From assembly GCF_029407905.1 (NCBI RefSeq), contig NC_073643.1, forward strand, positions 31,896,001 to 31,960,000: a stretch of DNA of 64,000 bases, written 5' to 3'. The stretch is from Bubalus kerabau. Taxonomy: Eukaryota > Chordata > Mammalia > Artiodactyla > Bovidae. A model generated the notes under the pieces. The model made no database searches and was not told the DNA's origin. It saw nothing but the letters and a program-made list of their open reading frames with translations. Positions 22,511 through 34,400 of this stretch are shown piece by piece. The first letter of the stretch is position 1. Each line of letters begins with the position of its first letter. The position numbers were made by a program, and so were the translations under genes.

Positions 22511-23471
22511 AGTAAGAAAACCTGCACTTTGACCCCGTGATTCTTGGGGAACAGGTTAACAATATCAGGCCTAACAATCAGGTCTGGTTTCCGAAAGAAT
22601 TCACCCAGCTCATCGTGGCACCCTCAACCATCCTTTCCTTTGAATAAATTAATCATAGGCCATTGTTCTAAGTCTTATTTTGTGGAAAACACAAGGTCTC
22701 TTGTCATGGGTATTGTTACTATTGAAAGCAAATAATGTCACTGACTTTGATCTTCTTAAACTTTTTTCCTTCACATAGCTTCCATTTGGATGGACAGTTT
22801 GCTTTGTCTTTGGAAGTTTGTCATTCCTTGGGTCTTTCTCATAAAGGTAGGACGTATATGTATCACATCAGTCACCGTTCTCTAATCCCAGTCCAGACCT
22901 TGATGATGCCCTTGATTTTGTGTGGCCCTTCCTTATATTTCCATTTAGCAGCCATCAATCTGCAGACATTGGGTGGGAAGCACAGATCTTTTTTTTTGAA
23001 AGCTGTCTCCAGTTTGGAGGTTCAGGCAAGTTTTTGTTTTATTGAAGACTCATCTTCCTCACTCTGAATGGACCCAAGAAGAGCAGCTGATGGTCAGCCA
23101 CGTGTGAACAAGCTAGGGTTCTGTGAATTTGAAGAGGTCCAGCTTCTTTATTCCCAATCTCCAGATACTTTGAGTTATGATATTTCCAACAAAACAAGCA
23201 AACAAACCTAGTAAATCCCCCAAACTAGACTTTCTCTTTTGAGAAATGAATCTGGCTTTGCTTGTAAAATCTCTTCATCTGATGAAGAGTAGGCTTGGTC
23301 AAGTGAATGTAAAAAGACACCCTAACTGATGGAATGATTTTCAAACCATTTTCGGAATTATATTTGGCAGGTGGCTGGAGGAGGAGCCCAGGATATGTAA
23401 AAGAGGAAAGCACAAAGATGAGCAGTCACCTGCATCCTCTCCGACTTGAATGACAGATGTTAACATTTGGT
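22511..23471. other. Unique non-coding sequence
   Basis: No gene is recognised. The 110-codon + frame at 22735-23067 has no recognisable domain, codon pattern or splice context. Confidence 0.5.
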
Positions 23472-23484
23472 CCTGTTTGCTTGT

Positions 23485-23696
23485 GTGTGGTCAGTTGTGT
23501 CTGACTCTTTGCGACCCTAATGGACTGCAGCCCATCACACTCCTCTGTCCATGAGATTTTCAGGGAAGAACACTGGAGTGAGTTGCCATTTCCTCTTCTA
23601 GGGGATCTTCCTGACCCAGGGATTTGAACCCATGTCTCCTGTGTCTCTTGCATTGTCAGGCAGATTCTTTACCATTGAGCCACCTGGGAAGGTGCC
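23485..23696 (-). mobile_element. Bov-tA SINE, antisense, with 13-bp TSD
   Basis: BovB-derived body at the left ('cagttgtgtctgactctttg', 'gatcttcctgacccagggat') and tRNA-Glu head at the right ('ttaccattgagccacctggg'). It is flanked by a perfect duplication CCTGTTTGCTTGT (23472-23484 and 23697-23709). Confidence 0.97.
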
Positions 23697-23967
23697 CCTG
23701 TTTGCTTGTAGATCTATTTAAAAGGAATAAAAGGTTTCAGCACTAGCAGGATCCCCTTTAACTGTTCTTCGCATTCCTTAGAAACGCTTTTCATTAGGAG
23801 TTTGGAGTTCCTTATTCCATTCCATTTTTATATGTGTATTTACATAGTTAGCCTTTTTGGAGAGTTTTTAGTTTATAAGTTTAGCGTCAAGATGTATTTG
23901 TCTCCTAACTCCTTCATGCTTTCGTATTCATCCTTGATTTTGAGAATGATGCAGTGTTAATATGTAT

Positions 23968-24110
23968 CAAGTAAAGTAAGGTAAAAAGTCGCTCAGTCAT
24001 GTCTGACTCTTTGTGACCCCGTGGATTATAGCCTACCAGGCTCCTCTGTCCATGGGATTCTCCAGACAAGGATATTGGAGTGGGTTGCCATTTCCTTCTC
24101 CAGGGGAGAA
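23968..24110 (-). mobile_element. Bov-A/Bov-tA SINE monomer, antisense, 12-bp TSD
   Basis: Body 'gtcgctcagtcatgtctgac' to 'gccatttccttctccagggg' without the tRNA head. Flanked by perfect GTTAATATGTAT copies (23956-23967 and 24111-24122). Confidence 0.96.
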
Positions 24111-24140
24111 GTTAATATGTATAGATCTAGCTTACTCTGC

Positions 24141-24348
24141 CTTCTCTGGTGTCTCAGACAGTAAAGAATCCGCCTGCAATGCAGAAGACCCAGGTTCAAT
24201 CCTTGGGTCGGGAAGATCCCTGGAGAAGGGAATGGCTACCCACTCCAGTATTCTTGCCTAGGGAATCCCATGGTCAGAGAAGCCTGGTGCGTTATAGTCC
24301 ATGGGGTCGCAAAGAGTAGGACACAACTGAGCAATTTTACTTCACTTC
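24141..24348 (+). mobile_element. Bov-tA SINE, sense, 12-bp TSD
   Basis: tRNA-Glu head 'tctctggtgtctcagacagt' with B-box region 'ggttcaatccttgggtcggg', then BovB-derived body to 'cacaactgagcaattttact'. Flanked by AGCTTACTCTGC (24129-24140) and AGCTTACCCTGC (24349-24360), one mismatch. Confidence 0.96.
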
Positions 24349-24560
24349 AGCTTACCCTGCTGAAACTGTCCACTGTATTCATCCATTGATGATGAGTTGT
24401 GCTTACTCATTCCAACATTGATGGATGTTTATAATTTTTTTTTTTTTTTACTGTCATAAACATTTTGACATTTTGTTTCTTTAGAGTCAATACAGAGAAG
24501 TAGAATTGCTGGGGTAATTAATTATATTTACTTAAGGTATACTGCACCCTCATCTGGAAC

Positions 24561-25033
24561 TTGCCATTATGGAGTTTAGAAAGGTGTTCATGTGTTATTC
24601 CTTTCCTCAAGGACTCTCTAGTCTGGAGAAAAAGTGGAGGAGAATAATTCTGTCTTCAGAATAACTGTTTATTTCAGCTGGATTCTATTAAGCTGAAATC
24701 CTCAAGATAGCAAATCCTCAAGAGGAGGCAATGGTCTGCTCAGGTCCCAAATATTTTATATAACAGATGATTTGCATTGTATTGTGTCCACTGATTTCAG
24801 TCCCACTCCATTGATTGACTAGCAATCAGCTTCATCTTCTGTTACAAGTAGAACATGGTTTATAGAAGGAAGGCATCAACCAATTAATCCAGTGCTAGAG
24901 AGTTTCAGAGAGGTTGAACCATCACAGGCCTGTTTTTTAAGCTTTCTCAACCATCACTTTCAAGAGGCTAATGGAACTTTCCAGAGGATTGTTCGAAGTA
25001 ACAGCGCACAAAAATAGAACAAAAGAAAAGAAA
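24561..25033. other. Unique non-coding sequence
   Basis: No gene or repeat recognised. Confidence 0.5.
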
Positions 25034-25142
25034 GTGTTAGTCGTTCAGTCATGTCCAACTCTTTGCAACCCCATGGACTGTAGCCCACCAGGCTCCTCTG
25101 TCCATAGAATTCTCCAGGGCAAAATTATTGGCATGGGTTGCC
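25034..25142 (-). mobile_element. Bov-A SINE monomer, antisense
   Basis: Body 'gtgttagtcgttcagtcatg' to 'attattggcatgggttgcc'. The tRNA head is missing. Flanks are A/G-rich (AAAGAAAAG-type on both sides), consistent with a TSD in a purine-rich target that cannot be delimited exactly. Confidence 0.9.
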
Positions 25143-26399
25143 AGAAAAGAAAAATATAAGAATAGACAGGAGGAAGAATTTTGATGTGAAGGAGGCTTTC
25201 CACTATTCTTTCTCATCCTGAGGTGTGGTAGGTAGATCAGTCCTGTGCTGAGGCCTGACAGCTTGTGGGGACAGGATGAATTTTTCAGGCAGTATGAGAA
25301 ATGCCATCCACACCAACTGATACCTTCCCCTGGCAACCGCCTCACTCTCTATCTTTTATCATTCCTCTTGATCCATCATCTAGAGAATGCTAGAAGGCAG
25401 GAGAATGTAAGTTCCAAATAGGCATTGGTGCCTGCCTTCTATCTTGGTTTATTTTCAAAAACCTTTTTGAACTTTTGAACTGCTAGTACCCATGGGGCAG
25501 TGTGCAGGGGAGTTGATAAATAAAGATAATGTGGATGTGAGTGCAGTTTCTTTCATATGTAACCAAAGAAGCATGTGAGCTCCAGATAAGCTTTTCTTAG
25601 GGAAAAAAAAAATTCTAAATGTCAGAGTTTTTTGAGTAGGGGTAGGGAAGACTCGAGCATTAAAAGACATCCTGAGACCTTAGACTGATGAAGAAAAAAT
25701 CAAGCTGATAGCTTGTAGGGAAATTTGGCTGAAGGCTCTTTGGTTTTCATTAGGTTTAGACTTCTTTCTCCTTTATGTGTTCTCTTACAGCCTCTGTTTA
25801 CTATTGTAATTTTACTCTCTGTTTTTGTCTGTAATGGTCACTTTCTTATTCCTCCTCCAGTAGATTGAAAAATGAGGGTGTCTGCAACTTATGCAATTTG
25901 TCAGGTGGATATGGGACTTTGTTTTTTCCCTAACAGAGCGTCTGAGGAAAAAAAGAAATTAGCTTTTGTTATTTCTGAAGCATCTTTTGAAAACCTGAGG
26001 TTTTTATATTCAGGTGAAAGTACACATGAAGCAATAATTATAAGTTAATTATCAAAACAGAAAAGACTGTACTTTATGAAGACCCAGTGCAATTAAATAC
26101 CTGGTTTTTAGATTGTTTATTACCATTTTGAAAGCAGTGGCTTCATTGCATTTCTGCCAATCCTGAGGTGAATCAGCCAGCTGATGATATCGACAAGATT
26201 TACCCCACTATTAGAGATATAAACCTAATATTTCACTTATTTGCCAAAAAGTGTTTTTTTTGTTTGTTTGTTTGTTTGTTTTTTAAAGGAAAAGATAGTT
26301 CAGCCTCTGACCCTCCCAGAAAAACATACACTGCCAAGTGCAAGGGCAAAATTGAGAGCTTAGTATTACTTAAAAAATCCCCATCTGTACAAATCATAG
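25143..26399. other. Unique non-coding sequence
   Basis: No gene recognised. Open frames at 25049-25345 (-) and 25455-25670 (-) have no domain. A (GTTT)n run lies at 26254-26285. Confidence 0.5.
26254..26285. repeat. T-run plus (GTTT)n microsatellite
   Basis: Eight T residues, about five GTTT units, then another T run. Confidence 0.95.
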
Positions 26400-26555
26400 T
26401 AGTGATTGTTAACATCAGGTAGACCTGGCATCAGTGTCAAATTCCAACTTTTTGCCCCCGTATCTACATCTTAATTATCCTTGGATTAACAGATCAATGT
26501 GGAACATAGTAGACATTTTCTAGATAGTTGTTGAATTAGCAAACAAGGAAATTTC
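26400..26555 (+). mobile_element. MIR SINE remnant
   Basis: 'caggtagacctggcatcagt', 'gtcaaattccaactttttgc' and 'gaacatagtagacattttct' follow the MIR order in decayed form. Confidence 0.45.
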
Positions 26556-27154
26556 TAAATGACTTGATTCAAAGCCTGTCTCACGTAGAGATTTGACAGT
26601 GAAATGAAGTTTTGTAAGAAGTGCAGAGGTTCAAGTGGCTGACTGAGATTTTGTATAAAATAACTTTGCTCCTGCTAAAGTCTGACCACGTAGACTTCTG
26701 ATACATTTGACTTATATATTTCAGGTAGATGCATTTTAAGTGTGGAGAACTGGTAGGAGAGGACTTTTCATCTCATTGTGTTTGGTCTCAGTAGGCTGCA
26801 GGGTATTGAAGCTTTTACCCCAAAGCCCTCACCTGCCCCTCATCTCTGTCCCTGTGTTACTAGTGCTTCAGCCTTGGTGGATGGTCGAACTCTCTTCTGT
26901 GCAGGATCAGGCATCATCTGATTTTTTACTGATATTGGAGAAACATACAGGGTTTTAGAACTTTAGGGATACCCAAATAATTGCTTATTTTAAAACCTGC
27001 TGGGATACCTTACTCCTAAATGTCACAATGAGAGAGATGGTGGGAATCACAATAAATGCCACATTTTCTTAAATCTCTATTTAGTCCCCTTTTCCTTTGT
27101 GATTTGGAGGTTCTTAGAGAATGTTATCACATTGAGAAGTTCATTGAGTCCTGT
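26556..27154. other. Unique non-coding sequence
   Basis: No gene or clear repeat recognised. Confidence 0.5.
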
Positions 27155-27310
27155 ATGAGTGTGTGTATGTGTACACGTGTACACATACTTAGATGTAATG
27201 TATTTGTACTCATGCACAATACATACATATATACTATATATATATGTGTGTGTGTGCACAATACATAATATGTGCCCACACATGTATACCAAGGTGTATA
27301 CACATGCACC
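27155..27310. repeat. TG/TA/CA-rich low-complexity region with 24-bp palindrome
   Basis: Alternating purine-pyrimidine DNA. Positions 27165-27188 are a perfect 24-bp palindrome centred on CACGTG (27174-27179). A (TA)n(TG)n compound tract follows at 27230-27256. Frames through this tract on both strands are artefacts. Confidence 0.9.
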
Positions 27311-27389
27311 CATATGTATGCTTGTTACATTTTCTCAACCCAAATAACTCAGGTTTCTTACCTCACAGAAAAAGTCACGTCTATGAAAA

Positions 27390-28120
27390 GTTAAAAAATA
27401 AATATTATAATCAGCGAGGCATCGCAAATAACTTTTTATGTCTCGATCAAGCTATTAAATGCTTTTTTATTTTTAAGTAGATAGGGGGATAAAATTGCTA
27501 CATAGTTCATAAAGTGGTATGCCATTACTGCCTGCTGTGCCCAAGAATTACACCAGCTTTTTATACTCATGAAGTACAAGCCGATTGGAACTGTGATCCG
27601 TGTTTTATCCTATATTTCTTATTGTGCGTTCTCTTCCCTCTCTGAGCGCCTTTGTGGACTAAATGGCTACTAATGACATGATTACAATTGTTTGTCACCA
27701 CCGTAATGCGCGATTTCCGATCTCATCGTGAAGATGTAAGTTAGATAAAGGAGGAGTTTTGGCAGGAAGACAAAGTGCAGTGATTTATTAAAGGCCAGAT
27801 GTGGTTGTTAAAAGCTTTTCTACAGAAGGCTCAATTGAGTGATGGGAAATAGGAAAGAAAGCGCTCTGTACACCCAGCCTGTGGTTCTTGGTGTGAGTGA
27901 CACAGTTGCTCATGGAAGCATGACAAATGAGCCACATATTTTATTGTTGTGTACAAGTTTTATGTTGGAATTTAAACAGGGTGAGAAAGGTTCACATTAG
28001 CTTACATCCGCCAAGTAGGTGTTTAAAGGAAACTAATGAGACTTGAAGTGCTGGCGATATTTTCAATTCGCTTTAGTGCCTCATAGCAAGAACTGAAATA
28101 TCTTACGTTTCTGTCAAGTT
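27390..28120. promoter_or_regulatory. Candidate conserved non-coding element (CpG-retaining, homeobox-core rich)
   Basis: Repeat-free stretch with unusually many intact CpGs for an AT-rich ruminant region, for example 'accgtaatgcgcgatttccg' and 'atctcatcgtgaagatgtaa' near 27702-27740. Homeobox-type TAAT cores and a 'gattacaattgtttgtc' segment with an ATTGTT SOX core lie close by. No open frame supports coding. This composition is typical of deeply conserved developmental enhancers, but conservation itself cannot be seen from one sequence. Confidence 0.4.
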
Positions 28121-29789
28121 TCAAAGAGGGAAAATCCCAGCACTGTTAAAACAGAGACAGAGAGCACGAGAGAGGTTAATATGAGAATTCAAAGAAATCA
28201 GAAGCAAGTGGAGACAAGATATTACTTAAGCACTGTTGCCATACATACCGTACACATAGACTACATATATACAATCAGATTGGAGAGATGCTTCTAGGGA
28301 AGGGGCACAATTTCTGGTTTTAGTAGTATTTGCACACACAAAGCTCTGTTAAAATAATGTTAAGACCCCGTAGTGATGTAGCCTATGAGTGGTTCAATGA
28401 GGGTTTTTGAGCTTTTTGGAGGAGGAAAGAGGAAAAAGAAGAAATGGTTCTATTTTAAAGCCATTCTCTGGTCTCAAGGGAGTGATCTGTTTCTCTTTTC
28501 CTCCTGTCCTTCCTTCCCCTCTGCCCTGCCGCCCCCACTTTCACTTTCCCATATATGGAGAGTGACGCCATAGGATTGGGTCTGCATGGTATGGAGCCTG
28601 GAACTCTACTGGGCTGTCTCTTCCAGGGTGGATAGCAAAATCATTTAAAATGGTCTGAGTTGAAGACCTCAAGTATTTCTGATTAATTCTGAGTCCAGCG
28701 AGAGCGGTGGTGCAGTGTTCCCAGTGCTGTGACCTGCCCTGCCCTGTCCTGCCGGTGGCAACTCTCTCTAAGGTCATGTTTGTTTGTTTGTTTGTGTTTC
28801 TTCTCTCATGGTTCCACAGACTTGATAGGTCTTATCATACCTTGTGGTTTCATGTGTCTTTGTATTTTACCTGACGTGTATTCCCAGTTTTTGGCTCGTT
28901 AGTTCCACAGAGGCAGGCAGGTGTGTCCCTAGGCCTGTCACGTGACTTGGCGCTTGATGCACATTAGGAAAGTGTTTCTAGAATGACTCAAAAGAACTAC
29001 ATGGACAATGGCTGGCAATTCAAGATGTCACTAGGAGAGCACTAGCGACTTTTATTTAGATGAAACTTTCTCAAGCTATCAACCCTTGTCCATCTAATTA
29101 ATGGAGCAGTTGAGATGCCTTACTTGGCATCCCCTTAAGGTTTCTAGCCTTAGGGCCTAGTTAGATCTGCTCCTTTCCAAACTGATTATTGTCTCCTGGG
29201 ACTCATCATGCAAGTCCAGGGACTGCCACTTGGTATCTCACACCCAACCCTTTGATAATTTAGAGTAAAGTCAGAAGAATGCATGTGCTTTCTCCACCCC
29301 TTGATTCTCTCTTCCACTTTAAATATTATATTTGTCCTTTGTGACTCATGTATTGTTCTTTATAAAGAGATGAATACAGTTGAAACGCAAGGAGTAACGT
29401 TTCAAAGAAATGAGACATGTGGAGCTGGGCTGCCTGCAGGGGTGGGTGTATCGCCTGTACAGGCGAGGAGCTGTGCTCAGAAGGGTCCTGTGGTTGCTTT
29501 GATCGTCTGCTGTCCCCATCTTGAAGTTCTTATAGTTCTGAAGAAGGGGTCCCCTGTTTTCATTTTGCACGGGGTCCCTCAAATTATGTCGCTGGTTGCA
29601 CCCATTGGGATGTGTTCCTTCTTTCATTGTAGTCACCTGTGGCTCTTCAGGTTCCTAACATTCCTTCACTGACCAGAATTTGTGTTATCTGGAGGTAGGT
29701 TACCTCAAGCCTGATCTTACCTGACCATATGGCTTCTAAAGGCTTCTTTGAGTGTTTGGGAGGAAGTTGGTCCTCATGAAGCACAAACA
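28121..29789. other. Unique non-coding sequence
   Basis: No gene recognised. A (GTTT)n run of about four units is at 28778-28795. The 129-codon + frame at 29283-29672 has no domain, and its minus-strand shadow is of similar length, which argues against coding. Confidence 0.5.
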
Positions 29790-29950
29790 GATGGAATATG
29801 AGCTTTGGCTTTGACTCACACTTGTGGCTTCAAATCCTGGCTCTGCCGTGGGCTGGTTACTTAAGCTTTCCGGGTTCAGCTTCCTCATTTACAAAAAGAA
29901 GATGATGGTAATGTGCCTACATCCTTGGCTTGAGGTGAAGATTGAGGCAG
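29790..29950 (+). mobile_element. MIR SINE
   Basis: In order: 'tgtggcttcaaatcctggct', 'ctgccgtgggctggttactt', 'ttcctcatttacaaaaagaa', 'ggcttgaggtgaagattgag', the standard MIR core and tail. Confidence 0.8.
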
Positions 29951-30494
29951 AACGAACTTCCTAGATGGCTGACTCAGGCGGGAGCACTCACTGCTAGGTA
30001 CCAGAGTGATCACTGGACACCGCATTTCTGGTTACACCTGACACTTAGTGAGCTTCGTACTCTTTGTGGTTGTTGCTCCATTGAAGTTGGAGGATTCTCA
30101 CTGTGCTTTGATGCTGTGACATGCCGGCAGTCAAGGTTCTGTGTGGCCTGGTACTAGAGTTCAAGGGAAGACTTGACTCAGCTCTGCTTACTCCCTTATC
30201 CTACCTGAAGCCCAGGCCACTCCCTCTCCTCTATACTTCCTGCTTTATTCAAGTGATTGATTGACATGGAAAGGATTTGTATAACTGGACTTTCCCAGTG
30301 GCTACTCAGTTTGCCATTAAAGGAACCAACCTCTTTTTTGCAGAACATTTAGAACACATTTTGAAGCAGCTAAGTAATGCATAAGTAACCTCACCCTCCC
30401 CATCCAGGAAATTTGTAAAACAGTGCCCATGTCATGGGGACTTGTGTTCTTAGGGAGAGAGCCTATGTTATTGGGGACTGTAATGATGTGTTAT
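29951..30494. other. Unique non-coding sequence
   Basis: No gene or clear repeat recognised. Confidence 0.5.
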
Positions 30495-30603
30495 ATGATC
30501 CATTTATTTATTGAACAAATATCTATTAAAGACTGTATGCCAGACAGTGGAGTACAGCTATTTACAGCACCATCAAGAAGCTTGCTGTTGTGTGGCTGAT
30601 ACT

Positions 30604-31010
30604 GTGTGTGTTAGTCTCTCAGTCATGTCCAGCGGTTCGCGACCCCATGGACTGTAGCTCTCCAGGCTCCTCTGTCCATGGAATTCTCAAGAAAACTGGA
30701 GTGTGTTGCTGTTCCCTTGGGATTCCCTGGTGGCTCAGACAGTAAAGCATCTGCCTGCAATGTGGGAGACCCGGGTTCAATCCCTGGGTTGGAAAGATCC
30801 CCTGGAGAAGAAAATGGCAACCCACTCCAATACTCTTGCCTAGAAAATTCCATGGATGGAGGAGCCTGGTGGGCTGCAGTCCATGGGGTCACAAAGAGTC
30901 GGACACAACTGAGTGACGTCATTTTTCTAGGGGATCTTCCCAACCCAGGGAGTGAACCCAGGTACATTGCAGGCAGATTCTTTACTGTCTGAGCCACCAG
31001 AGAAGCCTGC
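30604..31010 (-). mobile_element. Bov-tA SINE, antisense, interrupted by a second Bov-tA
   Basis: Left half 30604-30717 ('gttagtctctcagtcatgtc' through 'gagtgtgttgctgttccc') and right half 30928-31010 ('aggggatcttcccaacccag' through 'gagccaccagagaagcc') together make one antisense Bov-tA. CTGATACT stands at 30596-30603 and 31011-31018, the TSD of this outer SINE. Confidence 0.93.
30718..30927 (+). mobile_element. Bov-tA SINE, sense, nested inside another Bov-tA
   Basis: tRNA-Glu head 'gattccctggtggctcagac', B-box region 'gggttcaatccctgggttgg', then body to 'cggacacaactgagtgacgt'. It sits exactly between the two halves of the antisense SINE. A TSD for this inner copy is not clear, so its limits are good to about 5 bp. 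Confidence 0.94.
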
Positions 31011-31440
31011 CTGATACTCTAGGTGGGTGAAATATTGGACTGTGTACAGAACAGCATCAGATAAAAATGCTGTGCAGAAATATAAAAAGAGATGATAGAA
31101 GAAGAGTGCCTCTGGGCCACTTTGGAGGAGACAAACAGGAAAAGCAAATAAGAGGAAGTAACATTTGAGCTGAATTTTAAATGGCAGCAGGGAGGCAGCC
31201 AGGGGAAGGTTAGAAGATGCATGTTCTAGATTGAGGAGTAGCCAGTGCTCGGACCCTAAGGTTCCATGGGTTTGGTGGATTTGAGGAAGAGAAAGAAGAC
31301 CAGTGTGGCTGGAATGAGGTGTGTAAGAGGGAGAGAAGAAATTGGTTGGTCAGGAGAATTATTTCGGGCCTGATCTTGGACTCTGTAAGAGAGAGTCATG
31401 TGATCTCTGAGCTGTAGTGCTCTGGCTGTTATTTTCAGGC

Positions 31441-34400
31441 TACATGAGAACAGGTTTGGGTGGATTTACCTGAGTTTATCCACTTCAGTTCTCTAACTAA
31501 GAGGCATAACACTGAAAGGAACACAAGAATTAGAGTCCTAAGGCAAGTCTTAGCTCTATGGGGACAAACGATCTCATTTCCCTAATGAGTCATTTCATCC
31601 ATAAGACACTAGCTTGGTATAATAAATTAATTACTTACGGCTTGTGACAACTACTTGACAAATGCAAAATCATATTGTAATATTAGATAGCTATTATTAT
31701 TGATAACCTTTCATTTGATAACCTTACCTATTGAAAGTACCTATTTTTCTTAATTGCAAAAATGCATTTTTCTGTCCATTAAAAAGATTTTGTATTACTT
31801 ATGGAGAAACCTAGTAGATACATTCTTGCTGGGTATAGTTACTTTATTCTTTAAATGGTTCACAGGTGCTGGTTCACACTCGTTGGTAACTTTTGGACCT
31901 TCTTTTTGAAGGCCTGGGATGTTAGAACAAATGGCTACCACCTATGGAATTCTGTCTCCAGGATTCCATGTCTCTTAACTGAACTGACTTTGAAATATGG
32001 GAAAGCTTAAAAAGAAGGGTTAACGGGTAATTCAAAGGACTTTCCTTTAAAGGGAACTCTCCAAAGTTATTATAAGACAAAAATCCCATATCTCCAAAAA
32101 TAACTGTTTATTGCCTTGGAATTGGACTTGTGGATATAAACAGTTTACATGCTGATCTATGGGAGTGGTAATTCTTGATGAAATTCTTGTTGAAATTCAG
32201 TCTGTGTAGTTGACATTTTGGTGAAGGAGTTGACTTTTGTCTCTTTCTGCTTGTTAGAAACTCTTGCTGTGCTCATCAGGACTTTTGTGTCCGTCAGAGA
32301 ATCAGAGAGAACAGGTTCTGTCCGTCCAGTTCTCCAAGATTAGTTCTCAGGAGCCATGTAAATGGCCCCAGAGAATTGGAGCTTTAAAATCAACATTTGT
32401 TTGATTTCATAGACATCCCTTGGAAAGATTATCTCAGATTACTGGAAGACTTTATTGTTAAAGTTTTAGAGAATTTTGCATTCTGCCTTGGAATCATTTT
32501 CAAGTTTTATTAGAACATTTACTAGCAATGGCACTAATTATATTAAATATGACCCTGGAAATGGGCTATGTCAGCTTGAAAAGACTATTTTTAACAGAAT
32601 TTGGTTTTAAAGGCAGGTTTTATAGACGTTGTAGTAACACCATTGTTATCTAATTAGCATCCACTGTGCAAATGTACGTGATATTAGAGAGGCAAGTATA
32701 CATAAAATTATAAATTGTGACATTTTATGAGTTTTTTTATCATGAGTCTTATACAGTCATCATTACTTAAGAGTGTGAAATGTGGCCTTAGACATTACAT
32801 CATGTAAAGACCAGGAGACAGAAAAACTGAGGATCAATTTTTGATTATAATAAAGTTTTAGTATGAGGCACTTCTGAATATGTGTCATGAATGTGAGTCA
32901 TGAATTTCACACCAAACCTGACCTAGTATGATTATGTTTCAACTTCAAGGGGTTTTCAGTATTTCAAGTCTAAGCCTAATTCTAAGGTTTCAAAATGATT
33001 CACATTCAAATCTACTTTTATGTTTTATAATTAAATAAGAAAATATTGCTTATACCTACATTTTTACTATTCTTGGACATATTATAATTATTTCTTTAAT
33101 TTCACCAATAAAATAGCCCATTTCTTCATTAGTAAATTACAAGGCTATCTCAGTAAAAAAAAAAAAAATTAGTTTGAATGTGGCTTGCCATCTCAGATAG
33201 TCATTTCAGCTTGGAATTTTCTCACTTCTTTCATTAGTTCTTTTTGTAAAATGTGAAGATACTTTCTAGGTAAATTAATCCCTTCCAAGCGGTAAAATAA
33301 CTTCCTTTTTGGAAAGAGTTATTAGAGTCTTATTCTTTATAATCTTAAATACCACTTATGTTCAAGTGAACAATACATGAAAAAATTACACTAGTTAAAA
33401 AAAGAATGATTACGACCTAGGCCAAGTACATTGCAATTATATGTTCATGGAAAAGTGAGCTTTCTACTGGGAAAAGCATGATATAGATGCCCAGGAAATT
33501 TCCAAAGTTTTAAGTATTTTTGTAAATTAGGTTGTTCCTAGTTAAACAGGTGGCTTTAAAGGCTGGTTTCACTGTTGTTTTAATCATAGTTTAGTTACCA
33601 TGGAGAAATATGCAAGTTAGCATTTATACACAGAAGTGAAATTTATGCTGCATAGATAATAGCCTAAATTTAGCTTGACTTAAGTTTACCACTTCCTTTT
33701 TTTCAACCCAAAAGAATAATAATATATCCCATAAATCCATTAACAAGTTAATTTCTTTAAACACTATTGTTATATTTTTAGAGATTTTATTTCTTAAGCT
33801 TCAATGGACACTTCTGTCACTGTGACTTCTTTGAGCATAATATGGCATGTTAAGTTTGATTTGCTCTAACTGTGTGACTCTTAGGTTTAATATGAGGCTC
33901 TGCTAAGTTTAAAATCAGTCATGTGATGAAAAACCAATGTTTGGACACATTGTATCTCGTGGGATTTTGCAAAGGACTTTTGTTTTATTCTGAAAATCTT
34001 CAGAAAATATACAGTGATGTTGGGACTGACCTGATTTCAGAGTCCAGCAATAGTCTAGATGACCATTCAGCTATATTTTCTGAGACAGGTCTTCATAATG
34101 CACTGTTTGGATCTCAGTGTCCTCTTAGCTGGGTGATAGATTTTTTTCACCCTGAATTAAGAGGTTCATTTGTGTGGAATACGGCAACTGGAAGCTGCCT
34201 TTGCTGCCATTTGCTCTACCCAGTACCTCAGAGTGAAGGCTAAGTTTTCAAGGACAAATGTAGTAAAAGTGTCCTCATCCAACATGAGGTCCCCCAGCAC
34301 AGGGAGAGAGCAGCAGATCCCTTTCAACACCAGCTGTTCTCACAGATATAGATTGCTGCAGTGAAATTTTCTTAATATAATTCAGGAAGCTCTAGAGAAT

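Larger units (their letters stand above)
23767..24560 (-). mobile_element. Probable L1M 3' region, antisense, carrying two SINEs
   Basis: The pieces outside the SINEs ('gaaactgtccactgtattca', 'gtttataattttttttttt', 'agaagtagaattgctggggt') match the order of an old L1M antisense 3' region (a 'tattccattgt..gatggat' block, 'gtttccagttttt', 'agaagtggaattgctgggtc'). Boundaries are approximate. Confidence 0.5.
30495..31440 (-). mobile_element. L2 LINE 3' region, antisense, split by SINEs
   Basis: The left part has 'tttattgaacaaatatctat', 'actgtatgccagacagtgga' and 'gaagcttgctgttgtgtggc'. After the SINEs it resumes with 'aacatttgagctgaatttta', 'aatggcagcagggaggcagc' and 'ggaggagacaaacaggaaaa'. The order is that of antisense L2. 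Confidence 0.8.

Noticed and set aside
26254..26285. (GTTT)n run considered as a retrocopy poly-T tail
   Set aside because: No flanking duplication and no transcript-like sequence next to it. A simple microsatellite is enough.
27077..27347. Several overlapping small frames on both strands rich in Tyr/His/Val/Cys
   Set aside because: Caused by the TG/TA/CA low-complexity tract.
29283..29672. 129-codon plus-strand open frame
   Set aside because: The opposite strand is open over almost the same span and no domain or splice context is present.
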